Part shown: positions 1 through 5,968 of the stretch, piece by piece | Position numbering within the stretch: position 1 is the stretch's first letter | Layout of the letters: each line of letters begins with the position of its first letter | Assembly: GCA_020847015.1 (NCBI GenBank) | Contig: JADLCW010000099.1 | Location: 1-9,760 of the forward strand | Source: Thermomicrobiales bacterium | GTDB lineage: Bacteria > Chloroflexota > Chloroflexia > Thermomicrobiales > UBA6265 | Direction of reading: 5' to 3' | DNA: 9,760 nt | Translations under genes and position numbers: made by a program | Notes under the pieces: generated by a model | What the model was told of the DNA's origin: nothing | What the model saw: only the letters and a program-made list of their open reading frames with translations | The model's database searches: none

Positions 1-180
1 CGCCCCAAGGTGCTGATGTTCACGCCGGATCTGCCCAAGACGCGCTCCGGCAAGATCATGCGGCGGCTGCTGCGCGACATCGCCACTGGCCGTCCGCTCG
101 GAGACACAACGACTCTGGCGGATTCGGCTGTGGTCGAAACGATTCGGGAAGCCACGGCGAACGCGAAGGACGACGAGTAG
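1..180 (+). CDS. acs: Acetyl-CoA synthetase, C-terminal end (partial)
   Basis: The 5' part lies outside the window; 59 residues and a TAG stop are visible. Acetyl-CoA synthetase is a cytoplasmic AMP-forming enzyme that makes acetyl-CoA from acetate, ATP and CoA. The visible part begins [20 protein letters not shown] and contains the family C-terminal signature [11 protein letters not shown]. Its lysine (codon 52-54) is the catalytic lysine of the adenylation half-reaction and, in known Acs proteins, the residue inactivated by acetylation. The following LGDTTTLAD stretch is also typical of Acs C-termini and argues against other acyl-CoA ligases. It converges on the zinc-ribbon gene and is followed by two strong hairpins. 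Identification is firm for the family; propionyl-CoA synthetase is a less likely alternative because this end is short. Confidence 0.9.
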   Translation, partial: RPKVLMFTPDLPKTRSGKIMRRLLRDIATGRPLGDTTTLADSAVVETIREATANAKDDE

Positions 181-229
181 CACCGGCCGCCGGGGTCGGC
201 TCCTGCGGTCGGTTCGAGGACGGTTCCCG

Positions 230-283
230 GCGAGGCCGCGGTCGATCTCGGGCGCTCAGGCGCCGGGTCGACCGCGGTCTCGC
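230..283 (+). terminator. Large hairpin after acs, candidate terminator
   Basis: A 16-bp stem pairs 230-245 with 268-283, with one G·U pair (235/278). An inner 5-bp stem (251-255 with 260-264) closes a TCAG loop. It begins 50 nt after the acs stop. It has no clear T-tract, so it may be a transcript-end stabiliser, a Rho-assisted end or a small mobile inverted repeat rather than a standard intrinsic terminator. Confidence 0.45.
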
Positions 284-399
284 TGCCGCGTCGTGGACGC
301 GCTTGGGAGAGCGTCGCACGGGAGATCGAGTCCACCCGGCGCTTTCGGGAGACGGCTCAGCGCGGTAGTCGGCGACGCTCGCACAAACAACTCGTGAAT

Positions 400-444
400 G
401 GACGCAAACAAGGGCAGCCGAACTGGCTGCCCTTGTTTGCGTCC
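400..444. terminator. Bidirectional intrinsic terminator between convergent genes
   Basis: A perfect 20-bp inverted repeat (400-419 with 425-444) surrounds a 5-nt loop (GAACT). The GC-rich core GGGCAGCC/GGCTGCCC is flanked by AAACAA (406-411) on the left and TTGTTT (433-438) on the right. Each strand therefore reads as a GC stem followed by a T-rich tract. It sits between the end of acs (+) and the end of the zinc-ribbon gene (-), 24 nt beyond the latter's stop, as expected for a shared terminator. Confidence 0.85.
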
Positions 445-467
445 GATTTCCGGTTGGTTGCCGAGCG

Positions 468-869
468 CTAGTAGCTGCCGTAGCGCGGCGAAGAGGTCCG
501 CCGCGACTGGAAGCACTCTCGGCAGTACACCGGCTTGTCCGTGCGCGGCTGGAAGGGGACTTCCGTCTCCTTACCGCACTGGGAACAGACCGCCGGGTAC
601 ATCTGACGCGGACCGGCCGAGTAGCCGCCCCCGCCGCCACCGCCGCTGTAGCCGCCACCGCCGTCGCCGTAGCTGCCGCCATAGCTGGAGCCGCCGCCGT
701 ACCCGCCCGAGTCGTACCCGGACGCGCCGCGCTGGGCCTTGCGAGCCGCCCGGCAAGTCGGGCAGCGCTGCGGCTCACTGAACCCGCGCTCTTGGTAGAA
801 CGCCTGCTCGCCAGCCGTGAACGTAAACGCCTGACCGCAATCGCGACAGGTGAGCGTTCGATCGCTCAT
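468..869 (-). CDS. Double zinc-ribbon protein with Gly/Tyr-rich linker
   Basis: The protein has 133 residues. An N-terminal zinc ribbon of the 'probable zinc-ribbon' (zf-trcl) type uses C8-x2-C11 and C36-x2-C39, with the phrase QAFYQERGF...PQRCPTCR between them. Residues about 49-85 are almost only Gly, Tyr and Ser, resembling the disordered linkers of RNA-binding proteins. A second ribbon uses C95-x2-C98 and C116-x2-C119 with the signature EVPFQPRTDKPVYC. Nucleic-acid binding is inferred from this layout, not shown; the precise role of the family is unknown to me. The start at 869 was chosen because MSDRTLTC leads straight into the first ribbon and is preceded by GGGGG (880-884) and AGGCGGA (870-876). 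The frame stays open to 935, so a longer form cannot be excluded. The gene is monocistronic, with its own promoter, structured leader and terminator. Confidence 0.85.
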   Translation of the reverse strand: MSDRTLTCRDCGQAFTFTAGEQAFYQERGFSEPQRCPTCRAARKAQRGASGYDSGGYGGGSSYGGSYGDGGGGYSGGGGGGGYSAGPRQMYPAVCSQCGKETEVPFQPRTDKPVYCRECFQSRRTSSPRYGSY

Positions 870-884
870 TCCGCCTGAACCCCC

Positions 885-908
885 TACCGCGGCGACTTCG
901 CCACGGCA
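885..908 (-). promoter_or_regulatory. Leader hairpin abutting the ribosome-binding site
   Basis: In the minus-strand RNA, 908-899 pairs with 894-885 as a 10-bp stem with an AAGU tetraloop. Two of the pairs are G·U only in the minus-strand RNA and would be A·C mismatches on the plus strand, which fits function in this transcript. The stem ends directly before the GGGGG Shine-Dalgarno sequence at 880-884. The leader also has a U-rich patch (911-930). It could tune translation, for example by temperature; this is inference. Confidence 0.45.
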
Positions 909-1020
909 CTGCAACGAAAAAATGAAAAAGACCAATAGACGCTTCCGGCGGAACGAGACGCGAGAACACCCATCGCAGGGGCCGACGATCGCGCACGCTG
1001 AGGAATCGTCCTAGGTATCA

Positions 1021-1047
1021 AATATACCACGCTGTGATTGTTGTCAA
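1021..1047 (-). promoter_or_regulatory. Sigma-70-type promoter of the zinc-ribbon gene
   Basis: On the minus strand, TTGACA (1047-1042) is followed after 15 bp by TATATT (1026-1021), which is preceded by TGG to form an extended -10. The 15-bp spacer is short but is compensated by the TGn element. The surrounding 1011-1075 stretch is the most AT-rich part of the region. The predicted start near 1014 gives a leader of about 145 nt before the ATG at 869. Confidence 0.6.
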
Positions 1048-1129
1048 CCCTTGGCAAGCATGCAATCTTTTCGGCAACTCGCCGATGCGCGTTTCATCGT
1101 CCGACCGATCCGGATTGTTGGCGGCCCTG

Positions 1130-1138
1130 TGCTAGGAT
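1130..1138 (+). promoter_or_regulatory. Extended -10 promoter candidate for sucCD
   Basis: TGCTAGGAT matches the extended -10 pattern TGnTAnnnT. No good -35 hexamer is visible at the right distance, which is tolerated with an extended -10. A start near 1145 would leave a leader of about 33 nt before sucC. The 870-1177 interval holds only this promoter, the divergent promoter and the zinc-ribbon leader; I see no gene in it. Confidence 0.4.
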
Positions 1139-1177
1139 GCCCCGCCGGGCTGCGCGCCCGATGAATGGGGGATGTCA

Positions 1178-2308
1178 ATGAACGTGCATGAATACCAGGC
1201 TGCCGAGATCCTCGCCGGCTACGGTCTCCCGGTCAATCCGGGCGCCGTGGCGACGACGCCGGACGAGGCGGCGGCGGCGGCGCGGAACGCGGCGGGCGTC
1301 GTTGCGATCAAGGCCCAGGTGCACACCGGCGGCCGCGGCAAGGCGGGCGGCATCGCCATCGCTCGCACGCCGGGGGACGCGCGTGAAGCCGCGGAACGCA
1401 TTCTTGGCATGGACATCAAAGGCCACACCGTGCGCAAGGTGCTCGTGGCTCACGGGGTGGATATCGGCCAGGAATTCTATCTTGGCGTCACGCTCGATCG
1501 TCCTCGCCGCCGCAACGTCGTCATGGCCAGCGCCGAAGGCGGCGTCGATATCGAAGAGGTCGCCCGCGAGCGGCCGGAACGCATCGTGCGCGCCCTTGCC
1601 GATCCGATGCTCGGATTGCACCCCTACCAGGCGCGCCAGATCGGCTTCGAGTTGGGGCTGGACCCGGCCAAAATCAACGAATTCGCCGCCATCGTCGCCA
1701 GGCTCTATGACGCCTATCTCGCCACTGACGCCACGTTGGCCGAAATCAACCCGCTCGTGCTGACCAAAGGTGGCGACTGGATCGCGCTCGACAGCAAGAT
1801 GAGCTTCGACGACAGCGCGCTGTTCCGCCACCCCGAACTGGAAGCCTTGCGCGATCTCGACGAAGAGAACGCCATCGAACTCGACGCCCGCCGCTCGGGC
1901 ATCTCCTTCGTCAAGCTGGATGGCGACATCGGCTGCATCGTGAATGGGGCCGGGCTGGCCATGGCGACCATGGATGCCGTCAAGCTGCATGGCGGCGAAC
2001 CGGCCAATTTCCTCGACGTCGGCGGCGGAGCCAGTGCAACGCAGGTCGCCAAGGCCTTCGAGCTCGTCACCGCCGACCCTAATGTGCGCGCAATTCTGAT
2101 CAACATCTTCGGCGGCATCACGCGCGGGGACGTGGTCGCCAAGGGCATCACCGAGGCGCTCGGCCACGTCGCCGTCTCCGTGCCCATTGTCGTTCGTCTC
2201 GCCGGCACCAACGCCGAGGAAGGCAAGCAACTGCTCGCCGCATCGGGGCTGACTGCGGTAGACACGATGGACGAGGCCGCCGCGGCGGCGGTGCGAGCCG
2301 CGGCGTAG
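1178..2308 (+). CDS. sucC: Succinyl-CoA synthetase beta subunit (ADP/GDP-forming)
   Basis: Succinyl-CoA synthetase interconverts succinyl-CoA and succinate with substrate-level formation of ATP or GTP in the TCA cycle. This is the 376-residue beta subunit, close to the usual 385-400. An N-terminal ATP-grasp domain opens with [12 protein letters not shown] and carries the nucleotide-binding loop [11 protein letters not shown] (49-59). Metal-binding residues sit in EINP (E189, N191) and at D205. The C-terminal CoA-ligase domain has [11 protein letters not shown] (256-266), LDVGGGA (279-285) and [10 protein letters not shown] (309-318). ATG 1178 is preferred because GGGGG (1167-1171) lies 6 nt before it and family members start [10 protein letters not shown] 1172, two codons earlier in the same frame, is almost on top of that site. 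It is the first gene of an operon with sucD. Confidence 0.96.
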   Translation: MNVHEYQAAEILAGYGLPVNPGAVATTPDEAAAAARNAAGVVAIKAQVHTGGRGKAGGIAIARTPGDAREAAERILGMDIKGHTVRKVLVAHGVDIGQEFYLGVTLDRPRRRNVVMASAEGGVDIEEVARERPERIVRALADPMLGLHPYQARQIGFELGLDPAKINEFAAIVARLYDAYLATDATLAEINPLVLTKGGDWIALDSKMSFDDSALFRHPELEALRDLDEENAIELDARRSGISFVKLDGDIGCIVNGAGLAMATMDAVKLHGGEPANFLDVGGGASATQVAKAFELVTADPNVRAILINIFGGITRGDVVAKGITEALGHVAVSVPIVVRLAGTNAEEGKQLLAASGLTAVDTMDEAAAAAVRAAA

Positions 2309-2336
2309 ACATCGAGGGCAGGGAGGGGATCAGAAC

Positions 2337-3212
2337 GTGAGCATTCTCGTCGACGCGGCCACGCGCCTGCTGGTGCAAGGCATCACCGGCCGCGAAGGTT
2401 CATTCCATACGCAGCAAATGGTCGAATACGGCACCCAGGTGGTGGCCGGGGTGACTCCCGGCGGCAAGGGCAAGGAGGTCGCCGGTGTTCCCGTATTCGA
2501 CACCGTCGCCGAGGCCGTCGCCGCCACTCGCCCCAACACCTCGATCATCTACGGTCCGGCGCGATTCGCCCCGGACGCCATCTACGAAGCGGTCGACAAC
2601 GGCATCCCCTTCGTCGTGTGCATCACTGAAGGCATCCCCATCGCCGACATGGCTCCGGTCTACGCCTATGTCAAGGAAAAGGGCGCCCGCCTGCTGGGGC
2701 CGAACTGCCCGGGACTGATCACACCCGGTCAGGCCAAGGTCGGCATCATGCCCGGGTTCATTCACGCCCCTGGTCCGGTTGGGTTGGTTTCCCGCTCCGG
2801 CACCCTCACCTACGAGGTCGTCGATGCGTTGACGCGGGCGGGGTTGGGTCAATCAACCGCCGTCGGCATCGGCGGCGACCCGATTATCGGAACCTCGTTC
2901 GTGGATGTGCTGACCCTGTTCGAGGAAGATCCGGCCACCGAGGCGATCGTTCTCATCGGTGAAATCGGCGGCAACGATGAGGAAACGGCGGCCCGCTTCA
3001 TTCGGGATCGCGTCAGCAAACCGGTTGTCGGATTCATCGCCGGCCGCACTGCGCCCGCAGGCAAGCGGATGGGCCATGCCGGCGCAATCATCTCCGGCGG
3101 TTCCGGCGCCGCGGCCGACAAGATCGCCGCACTGGAAGACGCCGGCGTGCACGTAGCGGACCGCCCTTCGGCCGTTCCCGAACTCGTCGCGCAGGCGATG
3201 GCCCGCGCCTGA
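2337..3212 (+). CDS. sucD: Succinyl-CoA synthetase alpha subunit
   Basis: This 291-residue alpha subunit binds CoA and carries the phosphohistidine intermediate of succinyl-CoA synthetase. The N-terminal Rossmann domain shows [17 protein letters not shown] (12-28), followed by GVTPGGKG (38-45). GPNCPG is at 121-126 and SRSGTLTYE at 152-160. The active-site histidine is H247 in [12 protein letters not shown], matching the family's phospho-His. Length and all core motifs are intact. Translation begins at GTG 2337, with GGAGGGG (2322-2328) 8 nt upstream; the frame does not offer a better start. It lies 28 bp after sucC and is surely cotranscribed with it, giving stoichiometric subunits. Confidence 0.97.
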   Translation: MSILVDAATRLLVQGITGREGSFHTQQMVEYGTQVVAGVTPGGKGKEVAGVPVFDTVAEAVAATRPNTSIIYGPARFAPDAIYEAVDNGIPFVVCITEGIPIADMAPVYAYVKEKGARLLGPNCPGLITPGQAKVGIMPGFIHAPGPVGLVSRSGTLTYEVVDALTRAGLGQSTAVGIGGDPIIGTSFVDVLTLFEEDPATEAIVLIGEIGGNDEETAARFIRDRVSKPVVGFIAGRTAPAGKRMGHAGAIISGGSGAAADKIAALEDAGVHVADRPSAVPELVAQAMARA

Positions 3213-3229
3213 CCGGAGCCAAGGCCCGT

Positions 3230-3268
3230 CAGTCTCCGGTGCTCTCTCGGAGTGCGCGCCGGAGGCTG
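3230..3268 (+). terminator. Hairpin after sucD, overlapping the next gene's SD
   Basis: CAGTCTCCGG (3230-3239) pairs with CCGGAGGCTG (3259-3268), with one G·U. An inner stem (3241-3246 with 3250-3255, one mismatch) closes on a TCG loop. It starts 18 nt after the sucD stop. There is no T-tract, so termination is uncertain. The right arm contains the GGAGG ribosome-binding site of the Uma2 relic, so the structure would also hide that site. Confidence 0.4.
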
Positions 3269-3271
3269 ATA

Positions 3272-3820
3272 ATGGCGCTGCCACGCGAACGATAGGCTTC
3301 CGAGAATCTGCGCGCCCTGCCCGGCGACAGCGCTCGTCACGAGCTGGTCGACGGGGGTTCCGAGCACCACCTGCCCCGGGCGTTCCCCGCCAACTCGCGC
3401 TCTTCAAGCGCGCAACGCTGTTCGAAGCATTTATCGAGGAGCATCGGCTTGGGCTGGCGCGCCGCAGGGTTCCGCGGACGTCGAGCTTGGCGACGACACG
3501 GGAGCGCAGCCCGACATCCGCTTCGTCGGATGCAATCCGTCACCAACCAGATCATCGACGGCGCGCTGGATCTCGTGGTGGAAGCGCCCCCTCCTTCCAC
3601 CCGGCACGACGATCTCGCGCTCAAGTGCGCGGTCTACGCTCGCGCGGGCGTTCCCGAAGATTGGATCATCGACTCGGCCCGGAATGCAGCCGCGTTGCTG
3701 TCGCTGGGAATCCAGGAGTATGCGCCGCGGCCGACCGAGCGCAGGGGCATCGCGTCGCGCGTGGCGCCTGGCTTCACGCTCAATCCAGCCGCATTCCTCG
3801 CGACCGTACGCACCCGTCTC
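3272..3820 (+). pseudogene. Uma2-family (DUF820) endonuclease pseudogene
   Basis: This is a decayed gene whose protein is recognisable only by changing frame. It starts at ATG 3272, 6 nt after GGAGG (3261-3265), reads MALPRER and meets TAG at 3293-3295. The same frame continues ENLRALPGDSARHELVDGG (to about 3358), like the Uma2 N-terminus 'LLALPEDGxRYELVDGE'. The next frame gives LALFKRATLFEAFIEEHRLG (to about 3459). The third gives ADVELGDDTGAQPDIRFV (to 3527). From about 3550 the original frame resumes with GALDLVVEAPPPSTRHDD, then AVYARAGVPEDWIID and APGFTLNPAAFLA. Uma2 proteins are PD-(D/E)xK-fold nucleases, often abundant in Cyanobacteria and Chloroflexota. The catalytic-type D, E and K positions survive but in different frames. 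The 3' boundary is approximate because no stop follows; the frame runs into htrA. Clustered sequencing errors are unlikely but possible. Confidence 0.8.
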
Positions 3821-3843
3821 GCCGATTTCGACGCCGGAGCGTC

Positions 3844-3884
3844 TCTTCAGGGTTTCTTCAGGATCGATTCAGCGCGTCTTCAGG
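3844..3884 (+). promoter_or_regulatory. Four 11-bp-spaced TTCAG repeats, response-regulator box
   Basis: TCTTCAGG occurs at 3844-3851, 3855-3862 and 3877-3884, and a weaker copy, GATTCAGC, lies at 3866-3873. The starts are exactly 11 bp apart, so all copies face the same side of the helix. Tandem direct repeats at this spacing are the usual operator of OmpR/PhoB-family regulators, and one is encoded downstream (5216-5968). The array ends 78 bp before the htrA ATG and lies within the 3' flank of the Uma2 relic. Binding by the local regulator is inference. Confidence 0.75.
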
Positions 3885-3893
3885 CCGGCGGCC

Positions 3894-3899
3894 GATACT
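3894..3899 (+). promoter_or_regulatory. -10 element of the htrA promoter (candidate)
   Basis: GATACT matches TATAAT at four of six positions and lies 9 bp after the last TTCAGG repeat. The repeat therefore occupies the -35 position, as in PhoB-activated promoters where the operator replaces the -35 hexamer. The predicted start near 3906 leaves a leader of about 56 nt before htrA. Confidence 0.45.
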
Positions 3900-3961
3900 G
3901 GTCCCGCTACAAGATCGCGGGCCGCGACGCGGTCCTTATCGTCGGTCACGAGGTGAACAGC

Positions 3962-5119
3962 ATGGCTCAGGACTCGACCAATCGGCAGGAGCGGCCGTAT
4001 CGCTCGGCGATTCTCACCGGGGCGGCGGCGCTCGCGCTGTTGACCGGCAGCCTGATCTCGACCGGGGCGCTGCCGGTCGGCGCGCAGGAAATCTCGCACA
4101 CCTCCACCCCGGGGCAGTGCGCCGCGCCGGCCGAAACTCTCTCGGTTGCCGACATCGCCGAGCAGGTCAACCCAGCGGTGGTCACCATCACCAACATGCA
4201 AGCTGGCGGCGCAAGTGGAATGCCGGACGGCATCCCTGGCGTCATCCCCGGATTGCCCGGTCAGGATGAGCCCAGCCAGGGCAGCGGCGCAGCGGTCCCG
4301 GTCGGCACTGGCACCGGTTTCGTCATCGACGAGGAAGGTCACGTCGTCACCAACGCGCATGTCGTCGACGGCGCGCAAGATCTCACCGTCGCATTCGAGG
4401 ACGGTACGGAAACGGACGCCACGGTGGTTGGCTCCGACGACTTGCTCGATATCGCGGTAATCCAGCTCGATCTGCCCAGCGGCACGAAGCTACCCGGCCT
4501 GGCCTGCTTCGGCGACTCGGCCGAACTGCGACCCGGCGACCCGGTGGTGGCCATCGGCAGCGCGTTGGGCGAGTTCACCAACACCGTCACGAACGGCATC
4601 GTGAATGCCACCGATCGCAACCTGGATGGCTACGGGCTGGGCAAGCTGATCCAGCATGACGCCAAGATCTGGCACGGCAACTCTGGGGGCCCGCTGCTGA
4701 ACATGAAGGGGCAGGTGGTCGGCGTCAACGCGGCTGGCATCAGTTCCGGCGGCATGATGGACACCGCTCCCGCCGACATCGGGTTCGCCATCGACGGCAA
4801 CGAAGCGCACGAAGCGGCCGAGAGCATCATCGAGCACGGCACGGTGCCGCGCCCATTCCTCGGCATCCAAGGCGAGGCGCTGCCGCGCGGTCAGATGGTT
4901 ACCGAGGTCGTTACCGGCAGCCCGGCCGCCGATGCCGGTTTGCGCCCCGATGACATCATCCTCGCCGTCGACGGCGAAGCGATCACGCGCAAGACTTCGC
5001 TGCTGGACGTGCTGCTGAAGCACAATCCTGGCGATGAAGTGACGCTGACGATCGACCGCGGCGGCGACGAGCAGACGATCGCCGTCACGCTCGGCGAGCG
5101 ACCAGCGAACGCGCAGTAG
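3962..5119 (+). CDS. HtrA/DegP-like serine protease with one PDZ domain
   Basis: This 385-residue S1C-family protease most likely degrades or processes damaged proteins outside the cytoplasm. A charged N-terminus and a hydrophobic segment (about 15-40) form a signal peptide or membrane anchor; cleavage near VGA-QE is possible. A Gly/Pro-rich stretch (82-115) precedes the trypsin-like domain. The catalytic triad is H133 (TNAHVVDG), D163 (LLDIAV) and S241 (GNSGGPLLN). The PDZ domain spans about 298-380, with RPFLGI and SPAADAGLRPDDIILAVDG. The segment before the serine reads HDAKIWHGNSGG rather than the usual DAAINPGNSGG. ATG 3962 was chosen because GAGGTGA (3950-3956) lies 5 nt upstream and the signal peptide follows. 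The frame is open back to 3449, but that part is the Uma2 relic. It is the first gene of a stress module with the regulator and kinase. Confidence 0.93.
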   Translation: MAQDSTNRQERPYRSAILTGAAALALLTGSLISTGALPVGAQEISHTSTPGQCAAPAETLSVADIAEQVNPAVVTITNMQAGGASGMPDGIPGVIPGLPGQDEPSQGSGAAVPVGTGTGFVIDEEGHVVTNAHVVDGAQDLTVAFEDGTETDATVVGSDDLLDIAVIQLDLPSGTKLPGLACFGDSAELRPGDPVVAIGSALGEFTNTVTNGIVNATDRNLDGYGLGKLIQHDAKIWHGNSGGPLLNMKGQVVGVNAAGISSGGMMDTAPADIGFAIDGNEAHEAAESIIEHGTVPRPFLGIQGEALPRGQMVTEVVTGSPAADAGLRPDDIILAVDGEAITRKTSLLDVLLKHNPGDEVTLTIDRGGDEQTIAVTLGERPANAQ

Positions 5120-5154
5120 TTCCGCTCCTTTCCCCCAATCCCCTTTTCCCTCGC

Positions 5155-5184
5155 GAGCGGGCGGTCCTCCGGGGCCGCCCGCTC
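5155..5184 (+). terminator. GC hairpin between htrA and the regulator gene
   Basis: GAGCGGGCGG (5155-5164) pairs perfectly with CCGCCCGCTC (5175-5184). Three further inner pairs (one T·G) leave a 4-nt TCCG loop. It lies 35 nt after the htrA stop and 31 nt before the regulator ATG. There is no T-tract after it, so it may give partial termination or protect the htrA mRNA, making protease more abundant than the regulator. This is inferred. Confidence 0.5.
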
Positions 5185-5215
5185 CCCCGCGTTTGCGGTA
5201 CCATCAACCGCAGAC

Positions 5216-5968
5216 ATGCGAGGCAGCAGCGTGGGCCAACAATCCTCCTCGATCGGCGCCACCGGACGACGACGAATCCTCGTGGTGGAGGACGAACCGG
5301 CGATCGCGGGGTTCGTCCGGCGAGGGTTGGTGTTCGAAGGGTACGCGGTGGACATGGCGGACGACGGCCCCGCCGCGCTGGCCTGCTTGCGCGAGGGCCA
5401 GCCTGACCTGCTCATCCTTGATGTCATGCTGCCCGGCATCGATGGTCTGGAGGTGGCTCGCCGCGTTCGCTCCGTCGAGAACGAGAGCGACCGCGCGCCG
5501 CTGCCGATTCTGATGCTCACCGCGCGCGACGCTGTGCCCGACCGCATTGCCGGTCTCGATGCCGGCGCCGACGACTACCTCGTGAAGCCCTTTGATTTCG
5601 ACGAGCTGCTCGCCCGCGTGCGCGCGTTGCTACGACGCGGGCAATCCCCCCGCGCGGCGAGGTGTTCACGCTACGCCGACCTCGAACTGGATCTGACCGC
5701 CCGCACCGTCGTCCGGGGATCCCGACCGGTCACCCTGACGGCCCGCGAGTTCGATCTGCTCGCGCTCTTCATGCGCCATCCGAATCATGTGCTCACGCGG
5801 CGTCAACTCATGGACCGCATCTGGGGCGACGACTACTTCGGCGATTCCAACGTGCTCGAGGTGTTTGTCGCCAATTTGCGGCGTGCGCTCGAGGCCGCCG
5901 CCGAACCCCGCCTGATTCAAACCGTGCGCGGCGTCGGCTACGTGCTGCGGGAGAGCGCCGAGCGATGA
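5216..5968 (+). CDS. OmpR/PhoB-family response regulator
   Basis: This 250-residue two-component transcription regulator has a receiver domain at about 20-140, with acidic residues E25-D26 (LVVEDEP), phospho-acceptor D69 ([13 protein letters not shown]), T102 (MLTARD) and K124 ([15 protein letters not shown]). A C-terminal winged-helix DNA-binding domain follows at about 152-248, with [25 protein letters not shown] and the ending [10 protein letters not shown]. All key residues are present, so it should be phosphorylated by the partner kinase, whose ATG overlaps its stop. The start is uncertain. ATG 5216 has no Shine-Dalgarno sequence, but a TACCAT -10-like hexamer (5199-5204) could give a nearly leaderless mRNA. 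GTG 5231, five codons later, has GAGG 7 nt upstream. Its likely target is the repeat array before htrA. MprA, CseB or PhoP-type regulators are the nearest functional comparisons. Confidence 0.95.
   Translation: MRGSSVGQQSSSIGATGRRRILVVEDEPAIAGFVRRGLVFEGYAVDMADDGPAALACLREGQPDLLILDVMLPGIDGLEVARRVRSVENESDRAPLPILMLTARDAVPDRIAGLDAGADDYLVKPFDFDELLARVRALLRRGQSPRAARCSRYADLELDLTARTVVRGSRPVTLTAREFDLLALFMRHPNHVLTRRQLMDRIWGDDYFGDSNVLEVFVANLRRALEAAAEPRLIQTVRGVGYVLRESAER

Noticed and set aside
600..720. CCGCCGCC-type tandem repeats
   Set aside because: Explained by GGC/TAC codon runs of the Gly/Tyr-rich linker in the zinc-ribbon protein; no regular repeat unit beyond the codon pattern.
56..778. Long minus-strand open frame over acs end and zinc-ribbon gene
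   Set aside because: Arg/Ser/Pro-rich shadow frame in high-GC DNA; it crosses the strong terminator and overlaps real genes in another frame.
911..930. T-rich tract on the minus strand as an attenuator
   Set aside because: No adequate GC stem lies directly before the tract; the nearby TTCC/GGAA stem is only 4 bp and is about 17 nt away.
1175..2230. 351-residue minus-strand frame antisense to sucC
   Set aside because: Mirror of sucC codon bias; composition rich in D, G, V and H with no domain, while sucC is intact on the other strand.
5662..5964. 101-codon extension upstream of the kinase ATG
   Set aside because: Lies inside the response-regulator gene in another frame and is Arg/His/Pro-rich; the ATGA overlap at 5965 is the natural start.
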